Shown here: positions 1 through 12,576 of the stretch, piece by piece
Layout: every line of letters starts with the position of its first letter
Position numbering within the stretch: position 1 is the first letter of the stretch
Source of the DNA: Pogonophryne albipinna
Taxonomy: Eukaryota > Chordata > Actinopteri > Perciformes > Artedidraconidae
Assembly: GCA_028583405.1 (NCBI GenBank)
Contig: CM053246.1
Location: 5,217,686-5,281,685 of the forward strand
Direction of reading: 5' to 3'
Length of the DNA: 64,000 nucleotides
Notes under the pieces: model-generated
What the model saw: the letters and a program-made list of their open reading frames with translations, nothing else
Database searches by the model: none
Told to the model about the DNA's origin: nothing
Translations under genes and position numbers: made by a program

Positions 1-1857
1 GGCAGCTGCGGTGCGGTAGCTAGCTGAGCGTGGACAGAGAAGACCCCCAGAAGAACCAGCATTTCAATTATTATAATACTACAAGTGAAAATATATGTAA
101 GTATTGATCATTTGTGTTGTTTGTGCTATACGGTCTGTTTCTTTATTGTGGTAAGTGAGAAGTAAAGCTGTGCTATGAAAGTTAGCTTGTGCTACCTTTA
201 GATCCATAACAATGCAAGCTAAGTAGCCTAACAGTTAGCTACATAGCTAGCAGTGAGTGAGCGTTCAGACACGGGCGCACACACTCAAACGGACTCGTGT
301 GCCTGACTCTACCAACAGGTTTTCATGATTCTGTTTAGATATGCAAGTATAAGCCATGATAGCTTATTTTATTAACACGCTAATTTGATATGAAAATCAA
401 TGGAGGCTGAGTTAACTTTGTAGGAAAACCTACCGTCCATGAGCTGTGTTTTATTTGTTAACTTCATATTTTTCATTTCCTAAAACATTTATTTTCCTCT
501 CATATTAACAGTGTGGATCATTGAGACAGCGTGGCGTCCAGAGTCTTATCCCGTTTTCCCACTTCCTCTGAGGGGACAGCACGGAGGGGGGGGGGGGGGG
601 CATGAAGAAAGAACTGCACCAGCTTCATCCACACTGGCGTTACTGTTAGCACTGGCTCACTGTCATTTCATTTGACCAAATGTCTTTACATATACTTTTA
701 ATAGATTTTATTATTATCCACCTTTTTGTTTTATGTCCTTTTATTTAAAACATTCTTTGAGACTTCATCTTCTGGTTCAAATTTCAATAAATGTAATTTG
801 TATAATCACTCTTTTGTCTTTATTCTACATGAAAATGTTAGAGATTCCATTCAAATCTGTTGATTATTCATATCTTCCTCAGGCTAGGAATAGTATGTCA
901 AATTTTTAATGCTAAATGTATATCATTTTCTCACAGGATATAGAATGAGACAACACCGGTTTTATCCATTGTGTCTGAATGCTTCAGCTCTTCAGACCAA
1001 CATAGTAAGATGTAAGCATGTTCCTAATTGTGTTGGTATGCAGCCGGTCTGCTCTGTTTAATAAAGCAAATCTGCCACTTTTATATTGCAGAATTTGTTC
1101 AATTAAAGCAGTCTTTAATTGTTTATCCTAAACATAGCAATATATGCTTTTGAAATGTAACATGTCTTTGAAAAATAATAGTATACAGTTTATATTGTGT
1201 ATCACCTTTAGCTTAAAAATACAGATGTGTTTTTTTAATCTATAAAATAAATAGACACACTTTATCAATCCCAAATTGGGAAATTATTTAACAGCAGCAG
1301 TGTGTTCAGGTATTAAAATATTTAAAGTTGGAATAAAGTATGAACTACACATCACAAGTCTAATGCACTGCAATCCATAAGAGAAGTCCGATATGTTCAT
1401 GAAAACTCCCCAGGAGACACCGACACCAATGTGGCCGAGTGGACTCCGGAGTTTGCTGCATGAGTTGCACTGTATGATCTGTGGTGTAGTGGGCTGTCAC
1501 TCAAAAGCTCAGTAGCCAATGGGGACACACCCCTGAAAGTCCCGCCCACCTGGGATGTTTGTGTCAAAATCTCAAACAAAAAATGAGGGAGCGCAAACGA
1601 GAAAGCTGCAGCGAGAGCAAAAGTCTGATCATTGAGAAAGAAGAAACAAGAAGTGCAAACAAAAACCTATGTTAAAACAAAGAAAAAATACTTATAGTTT
1701 ACATGATTACACAAATGATTTGTTTGCAACTTATAGTTTTATTTTTGAAATGTATTTTATTTTGCTTGACTTAGTTTTTTTTTCTTTTAAATTCATAGTT
1801 TGCTTTATTCTGAGAAAGTGTTGCTTTATCTTTATGATACAAAACTAATCCCATATT
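1..1857. other. unassigned DNA with possible non-coding exons
   Basis: No coding gene is visible. A possible spliced non-coding transcript can be drawn on the plus strand: a GTAAGT donor near 96, a TTAACAG acceptor at about 511, and an AATAAA signal at 786-791. A 15-base G run occupies 586-600. None of the frames across these segments is open for long, and splice-like motifs occur often by chance, so the transcript is only a suggestion. Confidence 0.25.
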
Positions 1858-1910
1858 ATTGTAAGTGGCTTTGGATAAAAGCGTCAGCTAAATGCAATGT
1901 AATGTAATGT
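1858..1910 (+). repeat. LINE/SINE 3' tail typical of teleosts
   Basis: The segment reads GTAAGTGGCTTTGGATAAAA followed by GCGTCAGCTAAATG and repeated AATGT units. This is a very common 3' tail in fish genomes, shared by an L2-type LINE and its SINE partners (family name from memory, not searched). The pentamer repeat at the end supports the tail orientation. No body of the SINE or LINE is recognisable upstream. Confidence 0.7.
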
Positions 1911-3385
1911 GTCATACCAAATTAACGGAATGAAACTCAGCTATCAGACAATATTAACAATTTTTTGCTAAACGAAACACAAGGGTAATATCAAGCCTCT
2001 GAATTAGCCCCGAGCGAAAAAATGCTAACGCACTTAGCACAGAACCCCCGGTAGAAATACTTTATTACTTATCGGATCTGCACAAACAGGATATCAGATT
2101 AATGCTGAGATTCCACAGATTCTAGAGGTATACGTATCATCACTGTGCAATCAAAACTCGGGGCAGCGAAGGCAAACCCAGACATCACACCACGTAGCTT
2201 TATGGAGCCAAAACGGCAAATATGTCTTACCTTTGCTATTTCTGATCAAAAGTTGTGTTCAATGGCATTAATACGATACAAACTCTGCTGAAGGTTAATC
2301 CAATGTCTCTGTGTCCCTTTGAAATGATTACTGATAATCCATCATCATATTTATGGCTATAACTTAGTTTTCAGATTTCAGAGCGTAACATAGCTTTCGG
2401 TTTGGGCAAACTGCGTGCGCATAGCTCTCATTTCTCAATGGTATCGTGTGTGTGTATGTGGAAATTCCCCTTCGATTCTATTGGCTCTAACGGTTCAAAA
2501 TCGACCAATGGGTTCCCGAGAAACGGCAAATACACCCATTTCCACCCAAATGACCCCAGAGCAGGGTTTTTTTTGCTAAACCTCTCTAAAAAGGCAAAAT
2601 GTCACTTGTTTTGCATCAATCTTGATACAGGGTACTTATTATATGTTATAGTTCCGATTCCTAAAGCTTTTAGTCTACCATCCCATCATTCATCATTATT
2701 TTTGGGACGGACACTGTCACATCCTGGTCCTGGCTGATCGCCTCACTCCCTCACCTGTGTATTTTCGCTCCCTGTTAATCACCTGCCTGGTCTCAATGAG
2801 CCTCAGCTGTCCCTAATGATCACTCCTCATCTGTGTATTTAGTCTGTGCTGTTTCCTTGGTCAGTGCCAGTTCGTCTTGTCTGTATAGCAGAAAGTGCTC
2901 CATGTTTCTCTTCTGACGTAAGCTATTGTTCTAGCTGCTTAGCATTTGTACCAACCTAGCTGGTTGTTTTTTTGTTGCTTCTCTAGTAGTTTTCCGCCAA
3001 CTTAGTTGGTTGTTTTTCGTTGCTTCCAGTCAGTACATTTTTTGATCATTGCCTGTTTTATTTTTACCTTTTGGATTAAACGCTTGACTAAAGATCTTAT
3101 TGCCTGGTTGTGCTCTTGAGTCCTATTTTTTGCTCGTGCCCGTACTTGTGCTTGATAGGACACTATAATTGACATTTTTTTACTATGTTCAATCTGAATT
3201 TACTTTAAAATAAAAAAGATCTATATTGATTCTGACTTTTTTCCACATCCAACTCACAGGTGTATCATTGCTTTGAGAAAAAAGATTATTAATCTACCCC
3301 TTTTAGAAGTGAAGATATAGTCATTTGTTCTGGGAATGTCATTTTCGAGCCTGAGACATGAAAAACAGGCTCAGGGCTCAACTGG
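1911..3385 (+). mobile_element. TTAA-type DNA element, copy 1, interrupted by an LTR
   Basis: This is the first of three related copies in the window (others at 25124-26085 and 57516-58590), all in the same orientation. Shared blocks include the sequence around GATACAGGGTACTTATTA and the block TGAAGATATAGTCATTTG. The 3' end GGGCTCAACTGG is followed by TTAA at 3386-3389. The 5' end of copy 2 is TTAA then CCTGTTAAGCCC, which pairs with this 3' end as a 12-bp inverted repeat with two mismatches. A TTAA duplication fits piggyBac or Kolobok families; no transposase is present. The 5' end of this copy is lost where the LINE/SINE tail abuts it. Confidence 0.65.
2715..3157 (+). mobile_element. solo LTR-like insertion
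   Basis: A 443-bp insertion interrupts the TTAA element; the uninterrupted copies read straight through GACACTATA at this point. The direct repeat GGACAC (or GGACACT) sits at 2709-2714 and again at 3158-3163. The insert starts TGTCACATCCTGGTCC, and near its end has TTTTGGATTAAACGC with an ATTAAA poly(A) signal, then TCTTGAGTCCTATTTTTTGC. This layout matches fish Ty3/gypsy LTRs. The 3' end does not show a clean CA, so the exact boundary is uncertain. Confidence 0.6.
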
Positions 3386-3389
3386 TTAA

Positions 3390-5903
3390 TGGCCTGAGTG
3401 TCTGTTTTTTGGCTACACATTACCAAAAGTTTGACGTTTAAAGCCAAAAACATGGACAATGTAATTATTAAAGAAATTAAAATATGAATACTAAAAAAAA
3501 CATAACCCATTTTTTCCTAAGCCTTACCCTTTTTTCATTCCCATTCACACCCTAATAATTTGTGTACAGTCCCTTACTGTGCAGGATATACTGTCTATCT
3601 GGTGTTTTTGTAACGGCTGTTAAAAACTAAAACTGGGCTTACTTGATCGACCCCTTGGGAGGAGCTGCAATGATTTGTCAGTGTGAAGTCTCAGGCAGGA
3701 AGTCCAATCAATGTGCAGGCCTGGGCTCTTAATTACTGCTCCTTTTGCCACTGCAAGGAGAAATCAATGATGTCAAGTATTCAAAGCAAGAGACAAGGCT
3801 GCTGCACACTACACAGAGCACACACACTTCACAGAGTCACATCTGAACAACACAAGCCCTCCTCTAGTGAACACACTCCTTCCTCTGCACACACTCAGGC
3901 CGTCAATTTAGAAGTGTTGTTATAACGACGATAACATAATCCAAAGTGACGACTACAGGAAAAAAGATGAATGTGAAACAATCGATCAAGTGTAGTTAAC
4001 TCAAGACTGATGTATTGATCTAATAATGTATATTGACATATGCTCAAGAAGCAATGCAGCAACATTGTTCTTTATGATAGCCTATGAACTTAACTTTAAA
4101 CACGGCTTTAAAAAGTCCTTGAGTTTCATTTTGAAAATAAAGCGTGATTTATACATTTCTAAGCACCACAAAGTGTTTCTTTTATGCTTTTAGTTGAGTG
4201 AATATGGTACTTTGTAGAATTTGTAAGCGTTCGTTTTTGTTTTATGAGTTACATTTCTACGAGCTTTACTTCTCCTTCTGGACTTGTCCCTGTCCACTGT
4301 TTGTTTGTTGTATGTACAGTATGTATATCATAGTTTACTAGTTAAAGGTAGAATTTAACAGACTACATTCTTTTATTCTTCAAGTTCTAAAATGTTTTAT
4401 CGAGGACAATCAGGAAACATGTCTCTGATCAAATGTAATCCTCGAGGTGCGTGACCTAATGTCTCTTTTTTTATGCTATTGACAATATATGAGTTCTTTA
4501 TTATCATAAGAACAACACATACAGTTGTTGGACATATTAAACTTAGCTCTCAGGCTGCCACAAACGATGCGAATTAAATATGTATAAAAACAAATAGATT
4601 GTGTAATTAACAACAAAATCTGATTCCAAACATAGTTTTTTTAATTTAAGAAGAGGGATTAAATAAATGTATATAAAAACAAATAGTACATAACATAATT
4701 ATATTAAAAAACATGAATAACCCTGACCCTATATGTGTGTATGTAACCTATGTTTCAATACAAAGAAATAAGAAAATGAAGGAGGTTTAAAATAAATAAG
4801 CTGGTGAAAGACAAATAATTATAAAATAAATTAAGTAAAATAATCAATATTTGTTCTTTCTTTCTTAGCAACAACTTAACTTAATAACCAACAATATTGT
4901 GCATTCGTTAATTAAGTTAGAATGTCGACTTAAAAAACAAACAACGCTTTTTTCTATTCTCTCTCAGAATCTTTCCAGACCGTGTTCCATGTTACTGCCA
5001 GCCCTCACTCCACATGTTACTGACAGGACTACAGAGTTCATCATTTATTGATTTAATATAGTGGTCATACAAAGACTTTATTTGATTTAAAGTTTTACTC
5101 CAACTGTACTACCAGATGTACACATCTTCCACGTAACCATTTTTCTCTCCCTTATTAATATGGTCTGTCTAATGGCTGCTTTGCAGGCTTCACTATGGCA
5201 GAGGGTGGAATTGTCATGACCAGTGAACTATTCAGTTTTCACATTAAGGCCCCACAAAGCTGAGCCTGAGAGAAGTGCAGATCATCCCTCCTCATTAATG
5301 TATGCATCGGTCCACCCATGGTAGAAGTGGGGACGTGTCTCACGCTACAACACAATCCACCATAAAAGAAGAGCGGACACAGAGGGAACACTTGTAATGT
5401 GACGCCTCTTCCTCTGAGCACAGGAACTGCAGTTCAGACATCTGAGAGCAAGAGGAACATGTCCTGTCTCCAGCCCAGAGCCCAGAGATAGAATCATACG
5501 CGGACATTTCCATCATTTGTCTTCCTCTCTACTTCACTGGTGTTGTGGCAAGTACTTAGCAAAGCAAATATTGTAAGCTGCTTTTCTCTCTTATTTGGCA
5601 TCCTGATATTACAACTAATGTATGGGATTTGTAATATGACCGATCTGATGCATATTTGTTTTATTAAATAAGTATTTATTGATGATCCATGGTAAAACGA
5701 ATGCATACAATACAACTAGTTCACCTCTTAGTTTTAAAATGAACCAACCTATGATTTGTGCGCCATCTGAGTGAAGTTTAGTTCAAACATCAGATAATGC
5801 AAACATATGGTTTTTGTTTGCTAAATGACATACTGTTCCATCATCCCCACCTGAGCAGTGACATCACAACACAATATCCCCATGCTTAAATTGCTTTGCT
5901 ATA
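3390..5903. other. intergenic, AT-rich, no gene seen
   Basis: I see no coding gene or named repeat. The stretch 4560-4900 is strongly AT-rich. Short open frames here have no protein-like composition, and none is supported by splice sites and homology. Confidence 0.5.
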
Positions 5904-6234
5904 GAGTGCCACAGTGACGCGTCCTAAAACCCGGAAGTAAACTCCTTCCGGTTCCTTCGACAAAAACCAATACAATTTCTCCATAGGATTTTGGAAAATA
6001 GCTGGAAATAAGGTCTGTGGTTGAGACACATTGAAGAGACAGATCACGTTTTGTTCAGCCGGATAATATCCACATGTATACCCTACTTTTATAATTTTGA
6101 ATCATAAATCTATCGATCATAAATCTATTGATTAGATTTATGATTAGAAAATTGCATTGGTTTTTGTCGAAGGAACCGGAAGTGGTAAAATGCTAACTTA
6201 CTTCCGGGTTTTAGGACGCGTCACTGTGGCACTC
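5904..6234. mobile_element. fold-back MITE with TA target site
   Basis: The 331-bp segment is bounded by GAGTGCCACAGTGACG and its exact reverse complement; the match runs on through CGTCCTAAAACCCGG AAGTAA, then after an 11-bp indel through TTCCGGTTCCTTCG and the AAAACCAAT block. The arms are about 75 and 90 bp. TA flanks both ends, fitting a Tc1/mariner- or ISL2EU-type target; which one is not decidable here. A second, 13-bp inverted repeat (AATCATAAATCTA) lies in the middle at about 6100-6150, so the strand could fold almost end to end. No open frame. Confidence 0.8.
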
Positions 6235-9001
6235 TATTAATCAATAAGAAACAAGTCAGAAATGTAATGGGTGTAGAAATGTGATGTAAACATGAAAACA
6301 GTCACACAGAGCAACAATCAACCCCGGCCAGAACTGACCCGGCGTTATGGTGTGACTCTTTAGCACTGGGCTAACTGTTTCTGATCATAGGGGTCAAAGG
6401 CCTTCTTGATTTTAAGGGATATACAGTAAGACAACCTTTTTTTATATATTCAATTGACTTATTTCTAAATTATTGATTAAAACTAAATAAGAATTGTAGT
6501 TTTCATGTTTAGATTCTTATTAAACCTAATTTGTATTTGATTTCTCAGGATAAAGTGACGGTGAAGGCTTGAAGCTAAGCTGCTATATCACAAAACGTTC
6601 CCTCTCCATTGAACAGCCTGGCGCTTCATTAAAAGGTGAGCAGTTAAAACAACCAGAGAGCTAATAGGGCAACTTCTAAGACAAAGCATTTGAAGCATGC
6701 ACGACTAGAGGCTTCGGGGAGAGTAAAACAGTATTATGTACACTTTGAGGTATCACATTAGGAAACCCAGCAACAGATTGTGGGTAAATACAGCAGCTAG
6801 GACATTCTTATAATCAAAATAAATGTAGATGTCAACAACGGTCTATAGTATATTTGTATTTATTCTGCCAATATTGACTGTATTATACCTTCTTAATGTG
6901 TACCTGCTCTATAGTGAATTGACTTTAGCTATACTGCTGTTCATAATGTGTATACCTCTATATAATGATATTAGTGTAAATACTACTCAGATGTATTCAT
7001 TTGTATTATTTTAGAAATGACTCTGCACATTACTGCTTCTTGTGCACTTCTGGTTTTCATTAGTACTTGTACTCTGTGCAATGAAAGTGAAGTTGAATCC
7101 AAACTAATCTAAATGTAAGAACCAAGCTCTCTGTCTCTGTCAGCGCTGACTGCTGCACTTTCTCCAGACTGCAGAGACTCACTGTTTGCTCCTGAATGCT
7201 GTTTTTTGCATGGTGCCATCACAGCAGATCACTAACAAGCACCTGTCATGTCAGCCGCTCTTACAATTAGATGTACATGTGTGTTAACACAGCCATTAGC
7301 ACGCAGTGGACAGACCTGGACGTGCCTGCATTAATAACTACATGCATTAGCAGTACATGATGTGTTAAACAGTGACTGGGTGCCAACACTGATCTGAGTG
7401 GGACATTTATAACAGGATTAATGACAACAGACTGCAGTGAATCCTACAGGAATCCTTTATATGCTCAACATGAAGAAGTATCTTGAATTAACAATGTAAA
7501 TGCTCATTAGCACATTAGAAAGCGTTGAGTGTAAGGGAGAATAGCGTGACTTGTTACACTAATTGAATTAGCAGCGCTGTTAAACATGCATAAATAGTGA
7601 CTGCACTCTAAGGACAACAAGTGGAATCAAGGTAGGGATTCTCTTTGTTGTCATTTCCTTTTAGACCGGGCTTTATCAGCCAGGTCTGCTCTCATCTCAC
7701 CTCACATCCTGTTAGCGTACACTTGTTTTACACAACATCCCTTTATTAAGGGATCCCGCTTTAATATCCTGTGTGTGGGCAGTGTTCAGGTAAATTGGGA
7801 ATGTATTTTATCGACAATTAGAAGCCTGGCTGTGGATTTTGGATAACAGTGGTACTATCAGTTGGTCTGTCAGATGGTCCATGATATTCTGACATATACT
7901 GAATGTGTTTAATGTATAATCTAACGGGCAGATTTCACAACATGCCCGATCTGAACACCCACTTCATTCGTACATTTTGCCAGCTATTTGCTTCACTTTT
8001 GTCCTTTAAGTTAAAACATATTTTTTCCAAGGAAAAAGTGTAGACTCATCAGGCAGAAAAACTACAAGCATGGCTACAATGCGTAAAGTGTATAAGTAAG
8101 CCATGAGCCAACATGCACACAGCATTAGACCTGTTCAACTTGATTATAATGCAGTTGGCACAACATGCTGAATACTGTATATTGCAATCCTCATGCTTAA
8201 ATAAGAGAATAGGTCATTTGACTCACAAAACTACAGTTCTATTCAACGTTGTGAAATCTGCTTATAGACATATTAAGGAAATATGTATACTTGTTATGTA
8301 TAAGAAAAGTATACACCGCCTTAATGGATTCTTAATTTGTGCATTTCGATGTTCTCACACTAACGCTAAAAAATGGAATCTGTTACAATTGGTTAGCTGT
8401 ACAAACAGCTACCTTTATTGAGTTTCAAAATATAAAAGTAATAGTTACTTTCAGTTACTTTTGGAATACCTCAATATGAAATGCATTGCAAATGAATAAA
8501 AGAGAAAATAAATGTCAATAAGATGTTTTTTACTTAAGTGTATTATGTAAGAAAAAAGAACAATGTGATTTTGAGTATCAAAAGGATTGTATTGATTGGA
8601 AAAGCTGCCTTTCATGAAGCAGATTCAGGCAGCAGCCTACACACCAACACTGAAACACATGAGCACAGACTACAGTTTAAAAAACAGAAATAAAATCTGA
8701 GCTGACAGAAAATACCCTGTTTTAGTTTCATACACAAAGTTCAGCTCACACACACTATGTTATGAACGTATAGGTTCACCTGCTGAATTAAAAACAGAAC
8801 AAATGAAGCAAAGAAAGTGAAAACCATAAAGCAGATTCAGGCAGTAGACTTATAGATTCACACTTAATCTAATCTTTGATGTCTTTTATACATAAATATG
8901 TGTCCCCGGTGTGTCGGGGAACTCACCCAGCGTCAGAAAATAAAACCCTCTCTCTTTTCCTCCGTATCCAAAACTCTAAAAAACGGGGCTACAACGGAGC
9001 T
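6235..9001. other. intergenic, no gene seen
   Basis: No coding gene is supported. A splice-bounded segment 6549-6635 (TTTCTCAG before it, GTGAGC after it) has stops in all three frames, so it could only be non-coding. The phrase AAGCAGATTCAGGCAG occurs twice, near 8616 and 8827, with unrelated flanks. Confidence 0.4.
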
Positions 9002-9008
9002 GATCCAG

Positions 9009-9797
9009 CAACACAGTCTCACTCCCTGATAGTCCAATAGCGACGCTTGGTCAGGGTCCTTTGGCCAAAAAAATAAATAAAATATGTATCTACTATATCA
9101 TATTCCAATCACTTGTATATAGACTCTTATTGCACTATTTCACTGTGTTTCTTTTTGTATTTACTTGCACTATTTTTTTTTATAGTGTGCCGTCGATGGG
9201 TTTCATTCCATTTCAAAGTGCTGTTTGATGCTTAGCGTAAACTTTGCGCACTGTCACTCCAACATCCAATCAAAGAGCTTGAGGACTAATCACGGGGTTT
9301 GTCAAGCAAAGCGCATGGTGTAGTCCTTAACGATAGCTGAGGATTATGGGTAGTGTAGTGTCTTCTGCCATCCTAAACTCCGAAGAAATATTTGTTTCTC
9401 CGGATCGAAGGGGAAAAATACAAAAGCATTGCACACAATTTAAACCAATCAATGTTGTGTAATCAACAAGGATAATCTGGTGTTGTTGAATCGATGAGTA
9501 CTGCAGATATCACTGTAAAATCAATCGACAGTAAGGAGAATACTTACTTCCGGGTGTACAATCCTCCGTTATCCAATGGGAATGGACGCTCACATTGCCT
9601 TTAACTGCCGCCGACATGGACGGATGCGGTGCTTCCCTGAGCGTCAAATACCGCCGCCGATGGGAATACATTGCAATCAGTTGAAAGCTCTTTGCGTCCG
9701 TTTATGAAGCTGAAGGAGACTCGGCGCGTCACAACTGCACGCCAAAGGACCCTGACCAAGCGTCGCTATTGGGCTATCAGGGAGTGAGACTGTGTTG
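9009..9797. mobile_element. non-autonomous DNA transposon, 57-bp TIRs, 7-bp TSD
   Basis: Terminal inverted repeats at 9009-9065 and 9741-9797 begin CAACACAGTCTCACTC and differ at very few positions. They are flanked by the direct repeat GATCCAG at 9002-9008 and 9798-9804. The 789-bp body has no credible open frame. A 7-bp duplication is unusual: hAT and P give 8, Harbinger 3, Tc1 2; Dada-type elements are described with 6-7. Assignment to a superfamily is left open. Confidence 0.85.
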
Positions 9798-9804
9798 GAT
9801 CCAG

Positions 9805-11000
9805 ATTTGCGTCCGATATGACGTAATATCTGAAATGTGGACCCACGGCACTATCAGAAAGTTGCTATCAGAAACAATGCCCGACTGTTTTGGACGTAAT
9901 ATGGTCGGTGTTTACATTAGCATCGCTAACACTCAGAGCTAGCCTGTACTGGAGAGCATGTGTGTGAAGAAGCAGGAAATAAAAAGGAACTCACCTTGTG
10001 GTATAACCGGCAAGAGAGAAAGCCTTTGAGCTCCATAGTCATAGGCGGCGTGTGAGGCTCAGGTTTGGGAAGGCTAAATAACTTTTTTTACCTGACGCTG
10101 CCCGCGTCTATAGAAAAGAGATCAACTCAGTGTGCGGAGTTTTAATCTCTCAAGTCATATTACAGGATAAAGGAAATACAGTTTAAACTGCCGTATGCAG
10201 AGAAGACGCCGACGTGTCGCACTTATCATCAATCAGATCATCGATCATATAATATCATATATTTCCTTATCTGAGTCAGCTTCTCCAGCCGTATCTAGCC
10301 GTGCAACACTTAAAGTGTCACATACTGTATGCAGAAGTATTATTTTAAGCAACACATTATGTTGACGAAACACTCAACTGAAATGTAATTAAAGTCAGAT
10401 CCACTCGTGTCTTAGATGGGGCAGTGATATCATAAAATTGTTGTACGGTTTCAAACACTCGGTAGTTATTGTTTAACCAGTTGTTCTGTATTCACCTTGC
10501 AGGTACAACTCTGTGGCTTGTATCCTGGATTATATGTTTAAGTCATGGATGTTTAAAGTTTGTATTTGTCTAATTCCAATCTTTATTCCACATACAAAAA
10601 GACAAAACACACATAATAGTATCAGTTTACTTTTCATTAATGAAGTATGACGCTGCGCTGTCGGTACACTTGTCCCTGTTTGTGATTGGTCAAATGTAGC
10701 TAACCCCGCCCCTTTCACGTGAACGTGCTCTCAGCTGGAGAGAGAAACCCTGGCTTGATTTACCGAGTTGATAACCAGCGTCGTAGGACCGCTTAGCGAG
10801 ATCTGATTTGTTAGGGTTAGTTAAGATAACTCAAACATATCCAGGGTATGTTGAACTGGCTTCGTAGTACAGGGCACAGGTGGCTCCATAGCAGCGCTAA
10901 TGTCAAAGACACAAACATATACATTATATTTTTATTTTACCAGGATGCAGTGACAAAAATATTTGGGAAGGCTAACCCCCAGTTTCCACCGGGTCCGTCT
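9805..11000. other. intergenic, possibly part of an older repeat
   Basis: No gene is visible. Sequence on both sides of the 9009-9797 element (GTGTCGGGGAACTCACC on the left, TATGACGTAATATC on the right) looks promoter- or repeat-like, so that element may have landed in an older transposon. A CACGTG site lies near 10717 in a GC-rich patch. Confidence 0.35.
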
Positions 11001-11049
11001 GCGCCGCGCTGCGCCGCGCTGCGCCGCGCTGCGCCGCGCTGCGCCGCGG
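11001..11049 (+). repeat. 10-bp GC-rich tandem repeat, about five copies
   Basis: The unit GCGCCGCGCT is repeated almost perfectly five times, in otherwise AT-rich DNA. It directly follows CAGTTTCCACCGGGTCCG, a phrase that resembles the start of some fish inverted-repeat elements, but no matching second end is found. Open frames through it are side effects of the repeat. Confidence 0.9.
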
Positions 11050-11339
11050 CGGTCGTAAGCTTTATACCCAAAATCAGCACTTTTGAAACAGGAAGTGAAA
11101 TAGAGCGATATGAGGCATGGCTAGAGTGATCTGTTTGGTATTTTGAGCAAAACACTTCATAGACATTTTTATATATCTGAGACCTATGCTATTGCCTAAA
11201 AACAGCATGATAGGTGGCCTCTAAAGTATTAGCCTACAGAACAGTACAGCTCTAAGAGAAGAGATAACATCTGATCCTTTACAACAAACACTAGATGCTA
11301 TTTTTAGTTTGTACTAACACTGTAATCCTGCTAGTGATC

Positions 11340-11470
11340 CACTAGTTTAGAAATGTAACCGTAATCTGATTATGTCTATTTTGTACTGTAACTGTAAGGG
11401 AATACAGTACAAACAATTGTATCGTGTTTACGTAATCCCTTTACAAATAATCCGTTACTCCCCAAGCCTG
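11340..11470 (-). mobile_element. remnant of a hAT-type element end
   Basis: The block GTAATCTGATTATG ... CGTAATCCCTTTAC ... ATCCGTTACTCCCCAAGCCTG reads, on the minus strand, as CAGGCTTGGGGAGTAACGG followed by GTAA/TTAC motifs. This is a very common terminal sequence of teleost non-autonomous hAT elements. The other terminus and target duplication are not recognisable, so this is a fragment. Confidence 0.55.
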
Positions 11471-12299
11471 CAGACTCAGTAATAACTCTGCTGAAACTTT
11501 AGCATTATGTTCATTTATGGGCTTTTAGTTCTACTGCCAATCAGTCCAAGAAGCGCTTGAGTGAAGGATTTAGGTGCGTCCGTTATAAATTAGCAGCTTT
11601 ATTAGATATCTGTAATTCAGTGGATCTGTGTGTTGCTGTCTGTCCCTGATGGACAGCTGATTTAGGTGTTGCAGAAAACTTTGCCACTGCTGCTCAGGTC
11701 AGTAGTGTACTTTATGAACGTGCGCTGACCTGAGTAAAAAGGTTTAATGGATAATGCAGAACGGCTTCTTCACCACGAATAATTCATTTCAATGATAAGG
11801 TTAAATGTACTACTGAGTGCCTGAAGTGCACTGATTTAAATTAATCATTAATATTTTACATGATGGATCATTTCAGGATGTTAAGCCGTACCATGTGCCA
11901 CTTCAATGACAAAATAAGAAACTATACTCTTAAATCATTGTTGAAAGCATTTCTAAACAAAATGAACAGAAGTATATTTAATCCAGTTATAAATGTAAAC
12001 AGCATACAGCCAATCCAACATATTCTCTCCCCCAATCGTCAGATATTGCAGCTAAGTCAGGGGCATACGCTTCAAACTATGCACTTACCCTTTATGAATC
12101 AGTTTTACACATGTCATTTTTCAACATAGACTTCCAGAAGATACAACTTTGTTAGTTATGTTTGTAACGCAGTTTAGTGCTTTACATCAATGTAAGTTAA
12201 CAAACTTTTCTGTAGTGTGTTATACTATATGTTTTTTTCACAACAAGGGGTCAATAATGTGAACTGGACATAAATTCACACTGTTTCCACACACCCATG
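11471..12299. other. intergenic, no gene seen
   Basis: AT-rich single-copy-looking DNA with no supported feature. Confidence 0.4.
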
Positions 12300-12576
12300 T
12301 TAATATATATAATATGTAATATGTATATATGACCCAATTTGTATATATGTCCATTTTTATTTTAATTCATAGCTTATAAGACCCAGTATGTAGATATGCT
12401 CATTTTCATTTGTATTCTTTTCTTATTTCATAGTTTCTCATTATTATTATCTTTATTTTGTATCTTTGATCTTATTTTTTATTTTATTAATCTTTGTGAA
12501 TCGGTGCTATCCTGTTTTGTTGTTTGAACAACTGAATGTCACCACGGGATTAATAAAGGTCCATCTTATCTTATAC
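12300..12576 (+). repeat. LINE 3' tail
   Basis: The segment ends CCACGGGATTAATAAAGGTCC followed by ATCTT pentamers, the usual 3' tail of several fish LINEs, with an AATAAA just before the repeats. Upstream sequence is T-rich with TTGAACAACTGAATGTC. No reverse transcriptase coding sequence is present, as expected for a 5'-truncated insertion. Family (Rex1/CR1-like or RTE-like) is not decidable by eye. Confidence 0.6.

Noticed and set aside
6549..6635. Internal coding exon with good splice sites
   Set aside because: All three frames contain stops.
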